The notes beneath the pieces were generated by a model. It saw only the letters and a program-made list of their open reading frames with translations, was not told the origin of the DNA and did no database searches. From contig JAIUCV010001277.1 in assembly GCA_026724425.1 (NCBI GenBank), positions 62,001-126,000 of the forward strand: a stretch of 64,000 nucleotides of DNA. The letters are read 5' to 3'. Both the position numbers and the translations under genes were made by a program. Origin of the DNA: Erythrophleum ivorense (Eukaryota > Streptophyta > Magnoliopsida > Fabales > Fabaceae). The first letter of the stretch is position 1; every line of letters begins with the position of its first letter. Below, piece by piece: positions 33,094 to 45,708 of the stretch.

Positions 33094-33459
33094 ATTTTTT
33101 TTTTTTTTTTTCGTTTTAAATCCGAAAATTCTGGAAGGCGTATCTGTAAGACCGTGTGGACGTACACCGCCCACAGCCCCTTCTCGCGAAGCCCCAAGAG
33201 TGCTTTAGGTGTCTAAACATCGTTTGTGCCCAAAATAACGACGTTTAGACGCTTTTCCGGGCCATTTTCTACTACGGACTCCGAATCAAAGAATACAAAG
33301 CGGTATGCTACGTGTTCTTAGGATGCATCCATCTTTCCTCTCTTAGAAAGCCTACCCAACAGTCCGGACCGGGCCTAAGCATCAAGTGGGGCCCACGCCG
33401 AATGAGCGTCCAAGATCCTTTTGGGAAAGGATATATGCGATTGCGCGTTATATACAAAC

Positions 33460-33578
33460 GGGTGCGATCATACCAGCACTAATGCACCGGATCCCATCAG
33501 AACTCCGCAGTTAAGCGTGCTTGGGCGAGAGTAGTACTAGGATGGGTGACCTCCCGGGAAGTCCTCGTGTTGCACCCC
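33460..33578 (+). rRNA. 5S rRNA: 5S rRNA copy 70
   Basis: Consensus gene; 18-T run; spacer TCGG. Confidence 0.98.
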
Positions 33579-33945
33579 ATTTTTTTTTTTTTTTTTTCGT
33601 TTTAAATCCGAAAATTCTGGAAGGCGTATCTGTAAGACCGTGTGGACGTACACCGCCCACAGCCCCTTCTCGCGAAGCCCCAAGAGTGCTTTAGGTGTCT
33701 AAACATCGTTTGTGCCCAAAATAACGACGTTTAGACGCTTTTCCGGGCCATTTTCTACTACGGACTCCGAATCAAAGAATACAAAGCGGTATGCTACGTG
33801 TTCTTAGGATGCATCCATCTTTCCTCTCTTAGAAAGCCCACCCAACAGTCCGGACCGGGCCTAAGCATCAAGTGGGGCCCACGCCGAATGAGCGTCCAAG
33901 ATCCTTTTGGGAAAGGATATATGCGATTGCGCGTTATATACAAAC

Positions 33946-34064
33946 GGGTGCGATCATACCAGCACTAATGCACCGGATCCCATCAGAACTCCGCAGTTAA
34001 GCGTGCTTGGGCGAGAGTAGTACTAGGATGGGTGACCTCCCGGGAAGTCCTCGTGTTGCACCCC
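33946..34064 (+). rRNA. 5S rRNA: 5S rRNA copy 71
   Basis: Consensus gene; 16-T run; spacer ATAT with gaatag. Confidence 0.98.
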
Positions 34065-34429
34065 ATTTTTTTTTTTTTTTTCGTTTTAAATCCGAAAATT
34101 CTGGAAGGCGTATCTGTAAGACCGTGTGGACGTACACCGCCCACAGCCCCTTCTCGCGAAGCCCCAAGAGTGCTTTAGGTGTCTAAACATCGTTTGTGCC
34201 CAAAATAACGACGTTTAGACGCTTTTCCGGGCCATTTTCTACTACGGACTCCGAATCAAAGAATAGAAAGCGGTATGCTACGTGTTCTTAGGATGCATCC
34301 ATCATTCCTCTCTTAGAAAGCCTACCCAACAGTCCAGACCGGGCCTAAGCATCAAGTGGGGCCCACGCCGAATGAGCGTCCAAGATCCTTTTGGGAAATG
34401 ATATATGCGATTGCGCGTTATATACAAAC

Positions 34430-34548
34430 GGGTGCGATCATACCAGCACTAATGCACCGGATCCCATCAGAACTCCGCAGTTAAGCGTGCTCGGGCGAGA
34501 GTAGTACTAGGATGGGTGACCTCCCGGGAAGTCCTCGTGTTGCACCCC
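34430..34548 (+). rRNA. 5S rRNA: 5S rRNA copy 72 (T63C)
   Basis: T63C; 17-T run; spacer ATAT with gaatag, an unusual pairing with T63C. Confidence 0.97.
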
Positions 34549-34914
34549 ATTTTTTTTTTTTTTTTTCGTTTTAAATCCGAAAATTCTGGAAGGCGTATCT
34601 GTAAGACCGTGTGGACGTACACCGCCCACAGCCCCTTCTCGCGAAGCCCCAAGAGTGCTTTAGGTGTCTAAACATCGTTTGTGCCCAAAATAACGACGTT
34701 TAGACGCTTTTCCGGGCCATTTTCTACTACGGACTCCGAATCAAAGAATAGAAAGCGGTATGCTACGTGTTCTTAGGATGCATCCATCATTCCTCTCTTA
34801 GAAAGCCTACCCAACAGTCCAGACCGGGCCTAAGCATCAAGTGGGGCCCACGCCGAATGAGCGTCCAAGATCCTTTTGGGAAATGATATATGCGATTGCG
34901 CGTTATATACAAAC

Positions 34915-35033
34915 GGGTGCGATCATACCAGCACTAATGCACCGGATCCCATCAGAACTCCGCAGTTAAGCGTGCTTGGGCGAGAGTAGTACTAGGATGG
35001 GTGACCTCCCGGGAAGTCCTCGTGTTGCACCCC
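34915..35033 (+). rRNA. 5S rRNA: 5S rRNA copy 73
   Basis: Consensus gene; 16-T run; spacer ACAT. Confidence 0.98.
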
Positions 35034-35398
35034 ATTTTTTTTTTTTTTTTCGTTTTAAATCCGAAAATTCTGGAAGGCGTATCTGTAAGACCGTGTGGAC
35101 GTACACCGCCCACAGCCCCTTCTCGCGAAGCCCCAAGAGTGCTTTAGGTGTCTAAACATCGTTTGTGCCCAAAATAACGACGTTTAGACGCTTTTCCGGG
35201 CCATTTTCTACTACGGACTCCGAATCAAAGAATACAAAGCGGTATGCTACGTGTTCTTAGGATGCATCCATCATTCCTCTCTTAGAAAGCCCACCCAACA
35301 GTCCAGACCGGGCCTAAGCATCAAGTGGGGCCCACGCCGAATGAGCGTCCAAGATCCTTTTGGGAAATGATATATGCGATTGCGCGTTATATACAAAC

Positions 35399-35517
35399 GG
35401 GTGCGATCATACCAGCACTAATGCACCGGATCCCATCAGAACTCCGCAGTTAAGCGTGCTTGGGCGAGAGTAGTACTAGGATGGGTGACCTCCCGGGAAG
35501 TCCTCGTGTTGCACCCC
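35399..35517 (+). rRNA. 5S rRNA: 5S rRNA copy 74
   Basis: Consensus gene; 17-T run; spacer ATAT with gaatag. Confidence 0.98.
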
Positions 35518-35883
35518 ATTTTTTTTTTTTTTTTTCGTTTTAAATCCGAAAATTCTGGAAGGCGTATCTGTAAGACCGTGTGGACGTACACCGCCCACAG
35601 CCCCTTCTCGCGAAGCCCCAAGAGTGCTTTAGGTGTCTAAACATCGTTTGTGCCCAAAATAACGACGTTTAGACGCTTTTCCGGGCCATTTTCTACTACG
35701 GACTCCGAATCAAAGAATAGAAAGCGGTATGCTACGTGTTCTTAGGATGCATCCATCATTCCTCTCTTAGAAAGCCTACCCAACAGTCCAGACCGGGCCT
35801 AAGCATCAAGTGGGGCCCACGCCGAATGAGCGTCCAAGATCCTTTTGGGAAATGATATATGCGATTGCGCGTTATATACAAAC

Positions 35884-36002
35884 GGGTGCGATCATACCAG
35901 CACTAATGCACCGGATCCCATCAGAACTCCGCAGTTAAGCGTGCTTGGGCGAGAGTAGTACTAGGATGGGTGACCTCCCGGGAAGTCCTCGTGTTGCACC
36001 CC
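35884..36002 (+). rRNA. 5S rRNA: 5S rRNA copy 75
   Basis: Consensus gene; 17-T run; spacer ACAT, the last of this haplotype. Confidence 0.98.
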
Positions 36003-36368
36003 ATTTTTTTTTTTTTTTTTCGTTTTAAATCCGAAAATTCTGGAAGGCGTATCTGTAAGACCGTGTGGACGTACACCGCCCACAGCCCCTTCTCGCGAAG
36101 CCCCAAGAGTGCTTTAGGTGTCTAAACATCGTTTGTGCCCAAAATAACGACGTTTAGACGCTTTTCCGGGCCATTTTCTACTACGGACTCCGAATCAAAG
36201 AATACAAAGCGGTATGCTACGTGTTCTTAGGATGCATCCATCATTCCTCTCTTAGAAAGCCCACCCAACAGTCCAGACCGGGCCTAAGCATCAAGTGGGG
36301 CCCACGCCGAATGAGCGTCCAAGATCCTTTTGGGAAATGATATATGCGATTGCGCGTTATATACAAAC

Positions 36369-36487
36369 GGGTGCGATCATACCAGCACTAATGCACCGGA
36401 TCCCATCAGAACTCCGCAGTTAAGCGTGCTTGGGCGAGAGTAGTACTAGGATGGGTGACCTCCCGGGAAGTCCTCGTGTTGCACCCC
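36369..36487 (+). rRNA. 5S rRNA: 5S rRNA copy 76
   Basis: Consensus gene; 17-T run; spacer TTGG. Confidence 0.98.
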
Positions 36488-36853
36488 ATTTTTTTTTTTT
36501 TTTTTCGTTTTAAATCCGAAAATTCTGGAAGGCGTATCTGTAAGACCGTGTGGACGTACACCGCCCACAGCCCCTTCTCGCGAAGCCCCAAGAGTGCTTT
36601 AGGTGTCTAAACATCGTTTGTGCCCAAAATAACGACGTTTAGACGCTTTTCCGGGCCATTTTCTACTACGGACTCCGAATCAAAGAATACAAAGCGGTAT
36701 GCTACGTGTTCTTAGGATGCATCCATCTTTCCTCTCTTAGAAAGCCTACCCAACAGTCCGGACCGGGCCTAAGCATCAAGTGGGGCCCACGCCGAATGAG
36801 CGTCCAAGATCCTTTTGGGAAAGGATATATGCGATTGCGCGTTATATACAAAC

Positions 36854-36972
36854 GGGTGCGATCATACCAGCACTAATGCACCGGATCCCATCAGAACTCC
36901 GCAGTTAAGCGTGCTTGGGCGAGAGTAGTACTAGGATGGGTGACCTCCCGGGAAGTCCTCGTGTTGCACCCC
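36854..36972 (+). rRNA. 5S rRNA: 5S rRNA copy 77
   Basis: Consensus gene; 18-T run; spacer TCGG. Confidence 0.98.
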
Positions 36973-37339
36973 ATTTTTTTTTTTTTTTTTTCGTTTTAAA
37001 TCCGAAAATTCTGGAAGGCGTATCTGTAAGACCGTGTGGACGTACACCGCCCACAGCCCCTTCTCGCGAAGCCCCAAGAGTGCTTTAGGTGTCTAAACAT
37101 CGTTTGTGCCCAAAATAACGACGTTTAGACGCTTTTCCGGGCCATTTTCTACTACGGACTCCGAATCAAAGAATACAAAGCGGTATGCTACGTGTTCTTA
37201 GGATGCATCCATCTTTCCTCTCTTAGAAAGCCCACCCAACAGTCCGGACCGGGCCTAAGCATCAAGTGGGGCCCACGCCGAATGAGCGTCCAAGATCCTT
37301 TTGGGAAAGGATATATGCGATTGCGCGTTATATACAAAC

Positions 37340-37458
37340 GGGTGCGATCATACCAGCACTAATGCACCGGATCCCATCAGAACTCCGCAGTTAAGCGTGC
37401 TTGGGCGAGAGTAGTACTAGGATGGGTGACCTCCCGGGAAGTCCTCGTGTTGCACCCC
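37340..37458 (+). rRNA. 5S rRNA: 5S rRNA copy 78
   Basis: Consensus gene; 16-T run; spacer ATAT with gaatag. Confidence 0.98.
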
Positions 37459-37823
37459 ATTTTTTTTTTTTTTTTCGTTTTAAATCCGAAAATTCTGGAA
37501 GGCGTATCTGTAAGACCGTGTGGACGTACACCGCCCACAGCCCCTTCTCGCGAAGCCCCAAGAGTGCTTTAGGTGTCTAAACATCGTTTGTGCCCAAAAT
37601 AACGACGTTTAGACGCTTTTCCGGGCCATTTTCTACTACGGACTCCGAATCAAAGAATAGAAAGCGGTATGCTACGTGTTCTTAGGATGCATCCATCATT
37701 CCTCTCTTAGAAAGCCTACCCAACAGTCCAGACCGGGCCTAAGCATCAAGTGGGGCCCACGCCGAATGAGCGTCCAAGATCCTTTTGGGAAATGATATAT
37801 GCGATTGCGCGTTATATACAAAC

Positions 37824-37942
37824 GGGTGCGATCATACCAGCACTAATGCACCGGATCCCATCAGAACTCCGCAGTTAAGCGTGCTCGGGCGAGAGTAGTA
37901 CTAGGATGGGTGACCTCCCGGGAAGTCCTCGTGTTGCACCCC
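37824..37942 (+). rRNA. 5S rRNA: 5S rRNA copy 79 (T63C)
   Basis: T63C; 17-T run; spacer TCGG. Confidence 0.97.
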
Positions 37943-38308
37943 ATTTTTTTTTTTTTTTTTCGTTTTAAATCCGAAAATTCTGGAAGGCGTATCTGTAAGA
38001 CCGTGTGGACGTACACCGCCCACAGCCCCTTCTCGCGAAGCCCCAAGAGTGCTTTAGGTGTCTAAACATCGTTTGTGCCCAAAATAACGACGTTTAGACG
38101 CTTTTCCGGGCCATTTTCTACTACGGACTCCGAATCAAAGAATACAAAGCGGTATGCTACGTGTTCTTAGGATGCATCCATCTTTCCTCTCTTAGAAAGC
38201 CCACCCAACAGTCCGGACCGGGCCTAAGCATCAAGTGGGGCCCACGCCGAATGAGCGTCCAAGATCCTTTTGGGAAAGGATATATGCGATTGCGCGTTAT
38301 ATACAAAC

Positions 38309-38427
38309 GGGTGCGATCATACCAGCACTAATGCACCGGATCCCATCAGAACTCCGCAGTTAAGCGTGCTCGGGCGAGAGTAGTACTAGGATGGGTGACC
38401 TCCCGGGAAGTCCTCGTGTTGCACCCC
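38309..38427 (+). rRNA. 5S rRNA: 5S rRNA copy 80 (T63C)
   Basis: T63C; 18-T run; spacer TTGG. Confidence 0.97.
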
Positions 38428-38794
38428 ATTTTTTTTTTTTTTTTTTCGTTTTAAATCCGAAAATTCTGGAAGGCGTATCTGTAAGACCGTGTGGACGTAC
38501 ACCGCCCACAGCCCCTTCTCGCGAAGCCCCAAGAGTGCTTTAGGTGTCTAAACATCGTTTGTGCCCAAAATAACGACGTTTAGACGCTTTTCCGGGCCAT
38601 TTTCTACTACGGACTCCGAATCAAAGAATACAAAGCGGTATGCTACGTGTTCTTAGGATGCATCCATCTTTCCTCTCTTAGAAAGCCTACCCAACAGTCC
38701 GGACCGGGCCTAAGCATCAAGTGGGGCCCACGCCGAATGAGCGTCCAAGATCCTTTTGGGAAAGGATATATGCGATTGCGCGTTATATACAAAC

Positions 38795-38913
38795 GGGTGC
38801 GATCATACCAGCACTAATGCACCGGATCCCATCAGAACTCCGCAGTTAAGCGTGCTTGGGCGAGAGTAGTACTAGGATGGGTGACCTCCCGGGAAGTCCT
38901 CGTGTTGCACCCC
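38795..38913 (+). rRNA. 5S rRNA: 5S rRNA copy 81
   Basis: Consensus gene; 18-T run; spacer TCGG. Confidence 0.98.
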
Positions 38914-39280
38914 ATTTTTTTTTTTTTTTTTTCGTTTTAAATCCGAAAATTCTGGAAGGCGTATCTGTAAGACCGTGTGGACGTACACCGCCCACAGCCC
39001 CTTCTCGCGAAGCCCCAAGAGTGCTTTAGGTGTCTAAACATCGTTTGTGCCCAAAATAACGACGTTTAGACGCTTTTCCGGGCCATTTTCTACTACGGAC
39101 TCCGAATCAAAGAATACAAAGCGGTATGCTACGTGTTCTTAGGATGCATCCATCTTTCCTCTCTTAGAAAGCCCACCCAACAGTCCGGACCGGGCCTAAG
39201 CATCAAGTGGGGCCCACGCCGAATGAGCGTCCAAGATCCTTTTGGGAAAGGATATATGCGATTGCGCGTTATATACAAAC

Positions 39281-39399
39281 GGGTGCGATCATACCAGCAC
39301 TAATGCACCGGATCCCATCAGAACTCCGCAGCTAAGCGTGCTTGGGCGAGAGTAGTACTAGGATGGGTGACCTCCCGGGAAGTACTCGTGTTGCACCCC
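39281..39399 (+). rRNA. 5S rRNA: 5S rRNA copy 82 (T52C, C104A)
   Basis: Linked variant pair; 17-T run; spacer TTGG. Confidence 0.97.
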
Positions 39400-39765
39400 A
39401 TTTTTTTTTTTTTTTTTCGTTTTAAATCCGAAAATTCTGGAAGGCGTATCTGTAAGACCGTGTGGACGTACACCGCCCACAGCCCCTTCTCGCGAAGCCC
39501 CAAGAGTGCTTTAGGTGTCTAAACATCGTTTGTGCCCAAAATAACGACGTTTAGACGCTTTTCCGGGCCATTTTCTACTACGGACTCCGAATCAAAGAAT
39601 ACAAAGCGGTATGCTACGTGTTCTTAGGATGCATCCATCTTTCCTCTCTTAGAAAGCCTACCCAACAGTCCGGACCGGGCCTAAGCATCAAGTGGGGCCC
39701 ACGCCGAATGAGCGTCCAAGATCCTTTTGGGAAAGGATATATGCGATTGCGCGTTATATACAAAC

Positions 39766-39884
39766 GGGTGCGATCATACCAGCACTAATGCACCGGATCC
39801 CATCAGAACTCCGCAGTTAAGCGTGCTCGGGCGAGAGTAGTACTAGGATGGGTGACCTCCCGGGAAGTCCTCGTGTTGCACCCC
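39766..39884 (+). rRNA. 5S rRNA: 5S rRNA copy 83 (T63C)
   Basis: T63C; 18-T run; spacer TTGG. Confidence 0.97.
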
Positions 39885-40251
39885 ATTTTTTTTTTTTTTT
39901 TTTCGTTTTAAATCCGAAAATTCTGGAAGGCGTATCTGTAAGACCGTGTGGACGTACACCGCCCACAGCCCCTTCTCGCGAAGCCCCAAGAGTGCTTTAG
40001 GTGTCTAAACATCGTTTGTGCCCAAAATAACGACGTTTAGACGCTTTTCCGGGCCATTTTCTACTACGGACTCCGAATCAAAGAATACAAAGCGGTATGC
40101 TACGTGTTCTTAGGATGCATCCATCTTTCCTCTCTTAGAAAGCCTACCCAACAGTCCGGACCGGGCCTAAGCATCAAGTGGGGCCCACGCCGAATGAGCG
40201 TCCAAGATCCTTTTGGGAAAGGATATATGCGATTGCGCGTTATATACAAAC

Positions 40252-40370
40252 GGGTGCGATCATACCAGCACTAATGCACCGGATCCCATCAGAACTCCGC
40301 AGTTAAGCGTGCTTGGGCGAGAGTAGTACTAGGATGGGTGACCTCCCGGGAAGTCCTCGTGTTGCACCCC
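40252..40370 (+). rRNA. 5S rRNA: 5S rRNA copy 84
   Basis: Consensus gene; 18-T run; spacer TCGG. Confidence 0.98.
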
Positions 40371-40737
40371 ATTTTTTTTTTTTTTTTTTCGTTTTAAATC
40401 CGAAAATTCTGGAAGGCGTATCTGTAAGACCGTGTGGACGTACACCGCCCACAGCCCCTTCTCGCGAAGCCCCAAGAGTGCTTTAGGTGTCTAAACATCG
40501 TTTGTGCCCAAAATAACGACGTTTAGACGCTTTTCCGGGCCATTTTCTACTACGGACTCCGAATCAAAGAATACAAAGCGGTATGCTACGTGTTCTTAGG
40601 ATGCATCCATCTTTCCTCTCTTAGAAAGCCCACCCAACAGTCCGGACCGGGCCTAAGCATCAAGTGGGGCCCACGCCGAATGAGCGTCCAAGATCCTTTT
40701 GGGAAAGGATATATGCGATTGCGCGTTATATACAAAC

Positions 40738-40856
40738 GGGTGCGATCATACCAGCACTAATGCACCGGATCCCATCAGAACTCCGCAGTTAAGCGTGCTT
40801 GGGCGAGAGTAGTACTAGGATGGGTGACCTCCCGGGAAGTCCTCGTGTTGCACCCC
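40738..40856 (+). rRNA. 5S rRNA: 5S rRNA copy 85
   Basis: Consensus gene; 17-T run; spacer ATAT with gaatag. Confidence 0.98.
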
Positions 40857-41222
40857 ATTTTTTTTTTTTTTTTTCGTTTTAAATCCGAAAATTCTGGAAG
40901 GCGTATCTGTAAGACCGTGTGGACGTACACCGCCCACAGCCCCTTCTCGCGAAGCCCCAAGAGTGCTTTAGGTGTCTAAACATCGTTTGTGCCCAAAATA
41001 ACGACGTTTAGACGCTTTTCCGGGCCATTTTCTACTACGGACTCCGAATCAAAGAATAGAAAGCGGTATGCTACGTGTTCTTAGGATGCATCCATCATTC
41101 CTCTCTTAGAAAGCCTACCCAACAGTCCAGACCGGGCCTAAGCATCAAGTGGGGCCCACGCCGAATGAGCGTCCAAGATCCTTTTGGGAAATGATATATG
41201 CGATTGCGCGTTATATACAAAC

Positions 41223-41341
41223 GGGTGCGATCATACCAGCACTAATGCACCGGATCCCATCAGAACTCCGCAGTTAAGCGTGCTCGGGCGAGAGTAGTAC
41301 TAGGATGGGTGACCTCCCGGGAAGTCCTCGTGTTGCACCCC
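41223..41341 (+). rRNA. 5S rRNA: 5S rRNA copy 86 (T63C)
   Basis: T63C; 17-T run; spacer TTGG with a private G-to-A (ttttccaggcc). Confidence 0.97.
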
Positions 41342-41707
41342 ATTTTTTTTTTTTTTTTTCGTTTTAAATCCGAAAATTCTGGAAGGCGTATCTGTAAGAC
41401 CGTGTGGACGTACACCGCCCACAGCCCCTTCTCGCGAAGCCCCAAGAGTGCTTTAGGTGTCTAAACATCGTTTGTGCCCAAAATAACGACGTTTAGACGC
41501 TTTTCCAGGCCATTTTCTACTACGGACTCCGAATCAAAGAATACAAAGCGGTATGCTACGTGTTCTTAGGATGCATCCATCTTTCCTCTCTTAGAAAGCC
41601 TACCCAACAGTCCGGACCGGGCCTAAGCATCAAGTGGGGCCCACGCCGAATGAGCGTCCAAGATCCTTTTGGGAAAGGATATATGCGATTGCGCGTTATA
41701 TACAAAC

Positions 41708-41826
41708 GGGTGCGATCATACCAGCACTAATGCACCGGATCCCATCAGAACTCCGCAGTTAAGCGTGCTCGGGCGAGAGTAGTACTAGGATGGGTGACCT
41801 CCCGGGAAGTCCTCGTGTTGCACCCC
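41708..41826 (+). rRNA. 5S rRNA: 5S rRNA copy 87 (T63C)
   Basis: T63C; 18-T run; spacer TTGG. Confidence 0.97.
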
Positions 41827-42193
41827 ATTTTTTTTTTTTTTTTTTCGTTTTAAATCCGAAAATTCTGGAAGGCGTATCTGTAAGACCGTGTGGACGTACA
41901 CCGCCCACAGCCCCTTCTCGCGAAGCCCCAAGAGTGCTTTAGGTGTCTAAACATCGTTTGTGCCCAAAATAACGACGTTTAGACGCTTTTCCGGGCCATT
42001 TTCTACTACGGACTCCGAATCAAAGAATACAAAGCGGTATGCTACGTGTTCTTAGGATGCATCCATCTTTCCTCTCTTAGAAAGCCTACCCAACAGTCCG
42101 GACCGGGCCTAAGCATCAAGTGGGGCCCACGCCGAATGAGCGTCCAAGATCCTTTTGGGAAAGGATATATGCGATTGCGCGTTATATACAAAC

Positions 42194-42312
42194 GGGTGCG
42201 ATCATACCAGCACTAATGCACCGGATCCCATCAGAACTCCGCAGTTAAGCGTGCTTGGGCGAGAGTAGTACTAGGATGGGTGACCTCCCGGGAAGTCCTC
42301 GTGTTGCACCCC
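42194..42312 (+). rRNA. 5S rRNA: 5S rRNA copy 88
   Basis: Consensus gene; 18-T run; spacer TTGG. Confidence 0.98.
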
Positions 42313-42679
42313 ATTTTTTTTTTTTTTTTTTCGTTTTAAATCCGAAAATTCTGGAAGGCGTATCTGTAAGACCGTGTGGACGTACACCGCCCACAGCCCC
42401 TTCTCGCGAAGCCCCAAGAGTGCTTTAGGTGTCTAAACATCGTTTGTGCCCAAAATAACGACGTTTAGACGCTTTTCCGGGCCATTTTCTACTACGGACT
42501 CCGAATCAAAGAATACAAAGCGGTATGCTACGTGTTCTTAGGATGCATCCATCTTTCCTCTCTTAGAAAGCCTACCCAACAGTCCGGACCGGGCCTAAGC
42601 ATCAAGTGGGGCCCACGCCGAATGAGCGTCCAAGATCCTTTTGGGAAAGGATATATGCGATTGCGCGTTATATACAAAC

Positions 42680-42798
42680 GGGTGCGATCATACCAGCACT
42701 AATGCACCGGATCCCATCAGAACTCCGCAGTTAAGCGTGCTTGGGCGAGAGTAGTACTAGGATGGGTGACCTCCCGGGAAGTCCTCGTGTTGCACCCC
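42680..42798 (+). rRNA. 5S rRNA: 5S rRNA copy 89
   Basis: Consensus gene; 16-T run; spacer TTAT. Opens the higher-order repeats of the 43-51 kb stretch. Confidence 0.98.
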
Positions 42799-43163
42799 AT
42801 TTTTTTTTTTTTTTTCGTTTTAAATCCGAAAATTCTGGAAGGCGTATCTGTAAGACCGTGTGGACGTACACCGCCCACAGCCCCTTCTCGCGAAGCCCCA
42901 AGAGTGCTTTAGGTGTCTAAACATCGTTTGTGCCCAAAATAACGACGTTTAGACGCTTTTCCGGGCCATTTTCTACTACGGACTCCGAATCAAAGAATAC
43001 AAAGCGGTATGCTACGTGTTCTTAGGATGCATCCATCTTTCCTCTCTTAGAAAGCCTACCCAACAGTCCAGACCGGGCCTAAGCATCAAGTGGGGCCCAC
43101 GCCGAATGAGCGTCCAAGATCCTTTTGGGAAATGATATATGCGATTGCGCGTTATATACAAAC

Positions 43164-43282
43164 GGGTGCGATCATACCAGCACTAATGCACCGGATCCCA
43201 TCAGAACTCCGCAGTTAAGCGTGCTTTGGCGAGAGTAGTACTAGGATGGGTGACCTCCCGGGAAGTCCTCGTGTTGCACCCC
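43164..43282 (+). rRNA. 5S rRNA: 5S rRNA copy 90 (G64T)
   Basis: G64T without G30A, the form seen only in the right part; 19-T run; spacer ATGT. Confidence 0.97.
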
Positions 43283-43650
43283 ATTTTTTTTTTTTTTTTT
43301 TTCGTTTTAAATCCGAAAATTCTGGAAGGCGTATCTGTAAGACCGTGTGGACGTACACCGCCCACAGCCCCTTCTCGCGAAGCCCCAAGAGTGCTTTAGG
43401 TGTCTAAACATCGTTTGTGCCCAAAATAACGACGTTTAGACGCTTTTCCGGGCCATTTTCTACTACGGACTCCGAATCAAAGAATACAAAGCGGTATGCT
43501 ACGTGTTCTTAGGATGCATCCATCATTCCTCTCTTAGAAAGCCTACCCAACAGTCCGGACCGGGCCTAAGCATCAAGTGGGGCCCACGCCGAATGAGCGT
43601 CCAAGATCCTTTTGGGAAATGATATATGCGATTGCGCGTTATATACAAAC

Positions 43651-43769
43651 GGGTGCGATCATACCAGCACTAATGCACCGGATCCCATCAGAACTCCGCA
43701 GCTAAGCGTGCTTGGGCGAGAGTAGTACTAGGATGGGTGACCTCCCGGGAAGTACTCGTGTTGCACCCC
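43651..43769 (+). rRNA. 5S rRNA: 5S rRNA copy 91 (T52C, C104A)
   Basis: Linked pair; 17-T run; spacer ATAT with gaatag. Confidence 0.97.
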
Positions 43770-44135
43770 ATTTTTTTTTTTTTTTTTCGTTTTAAATCCG
43801 AAAATTCTGGAAGGCGTATCTGTAAGACCGTGTGGACGTACACCGCCCACAGCCCCTTCTCGCGAAGCCCCAAGAGTGCTTTAGGTGTCTAAACATCGTT
43901 TGTGCCCAAAATAACGACGTTTAGACGCTTTTCCGGGCCATTTTCTACTACGGACTCCGAATCAAAGAATAGAAAGCGGTATGCTACGTGTTCTTAGGAT
44001 GCATCCATCATTCCTCTCTTAGAAAGCCTACCCAACAGTCCAGACCGGGCCTAAGCATCAAGTGGGGCCCACGCCGAATGAGCGTCCAAGATCCTTTTGG
44101 GAAATGATATATGCGATTGCGCGTTATATACAAAC

Positions 44136-44254
44136 GGGTGCGATCATACCAGCACTAATGCACCGGATCCCATCAGAACTCCGCAGTTAAGCGTGCTCGG
44201 GCGAGAGTAGTACTAGGATGGGTGACCTCCCGGGAAGTCCTCGTGTTGCACCCC
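44136..44254 (+). rRNA. 5S rRNA: 5S rRNA copy 92 (T63C)
   Basis: T63C; 16-T run; spacer ATAT with the cccccag marker. Confidence 0.97.
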
Positions 44255-44619
44255 ATTTTTTTTTTTTTTTTCGTTTTAAATCCGAAAATTCTGGAAGGCG
44301 TATCTGTAAGACCGTGTGGACGTACACCGCCCACAGCCCCTTCTCGCGAAGCCCCCAGAGTGCTTTAGGTGTCTAAACATCGTTTGTGCCCAAAATAACG
44401 ACGTTTAGACGCTTTTCCGGGCCATTTTCTACTACGGACTCCGAATCAAAGAATACAAAGCGGTATGCTACGTGTTCTTAGGATGCATCCATCATTCCTC
44501 TCTTAGAAAGCCTACCCAACAGTCCAGACCGGGCCTAAGCATCAAGTGGGGCCCACGCCGAATGAGCGTCCAAGATCCTTTTGGGAAATGATATATGCGA
44601 TTGCGCGTTATATACAAAC

Positions 44620-44738
44620 GGGTGCGATCATACCAGCACTAATGCACCGGATCCCATCAGAACTCCGCAGCTAAGCGTGCTTGGGCGAGAGTAGTACTAG
44701 GATGGGTGACCTCCCGGGAAGTACTCGTGTTGCACCCC
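44620..44738 (+). rRNA. 5S rRNA: 5S rRNA copy 93 (T52C, C104A)
   Basis: Linked pair; 17-T run; spacer TTGG. Confidence 0.97.
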
Positions 44739-45104
44739 ATTTTTTTTTTTTTTTTTCGTTTTAAATCCGAAAATTCTGGAAGGCGTATCTGTAAGACCGT
44801 GTGGACGTACACCGCCCACAGCCCCTTCTCGCGAAGCCCCAAGAGTGCTTTAGGTGTCTAAACATCGTTTGTGCCCAAAATAACGACGTTTAGACGCTTT
44901 TCCGGGCCATTTTCTACTACGGACTCCGAATCAAAGAATACAAAGCGGTATGCTACGTGTTCTTAGGATGCATCCATCTTTCCTCTCTTAGAAAGCCTAC
45001 CCAACAGTCCGGACCGGGCCTAAGCATCAAGTGGGGCCCACGCCGAATGAGCGTCCAAGATCCTTTTGGGAAAGGATATATGCGATTGCGCGTTATATAC
45101 AAAC

Positions 45105-45223
45105 GGGTGCGATCATACCAGCACTAATGCACCGGATCCCATCAGAACTCCGCAGTTAAGCGTGCTCGGGCGAGAGTAGTACTAGGATGGGTGACCTCCC
45201 GGGAAGTCCTCGTGTTGCACCCC
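45105..45223 (+). rRNA. 5S rRNA: 5S rRNA copy 94 (T63C)
   Basis: T63C; 17-T run; spacer TTGG. Confidence 0.97.
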
Positions 45224-45589
45224 ATTTTTTTTTTTTTTTTTCGTTTTAAATCCGAAAATTCTGGAAGGCGTATCTGTAAGACCGTGTGGACGTACACCGC
45301 CCACAGCCCCTTCTCGCGAAGCCCCAAGAGTGCTTTAGGTGTCTAAACATCGTTTGTGCCCAAAATAACGACGTTTAGACGCTTTTCCGGGCCATTTTCT
45401 ACTACGGACTCCGAATCAAAGAATACAAAGCGGTATGCTACGTGTTCTTAGGATGCATCCATCTTTCCTCTCTTAGAAAGCCTACCCAACAGTCCGGACC
45501 GGGCCTAAGCATCAAGTGGGGCCCACGCCGAATGAGCGTCCAAGATCCTTTTGGGAAAGGATATATGCGATTGCGCGTTATATACAAAC

Positions 45590-45708
45590 GGGTGCGATCA
45601 TACCAGCACTAATGCACCGGATCCCATCAGAACTCCGCAGTTAAGCGTGCTTGGGCGAGAGTAGTACTAGGATGGGTGACCTCCCGGGAAGTCCTCGTGT
45701 TGCACCCC
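45590..45708 (+). rRNA. 5S rRNA: 5S rRNA copy 95
   Basis: Consensus gene; 16-T run; spacer TTAT. Confidence 0.98.

Larger units (their letters stand above)
32975..34914 (+). repeat. Four-unit block (units 69-72)
   Basis: TTGG/17T, TCGG/18T, gaatag/16T, T63C/17T recur in units 76-79 at 3394 bp; the fourth units differ in spacer haplotype. Confidence 0.82.
36369..38308 (+). repeat. Four-unit block (units 76-79)
   Basis: Second copy of the block at units 69-72, with the same T-run series 17, 18, 16, 17. Confidence 0.82.
42680..44619 (+). repeat. Four-unit block (units 89-92)
   Basis: Consensus/TTAT, G64T/ATGT, T52C+C104A/gaatag, T63C/cccccag; recurs as units 95-98 (offset 2910-2911 bp) and 103-106. 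Confidence 0.9.
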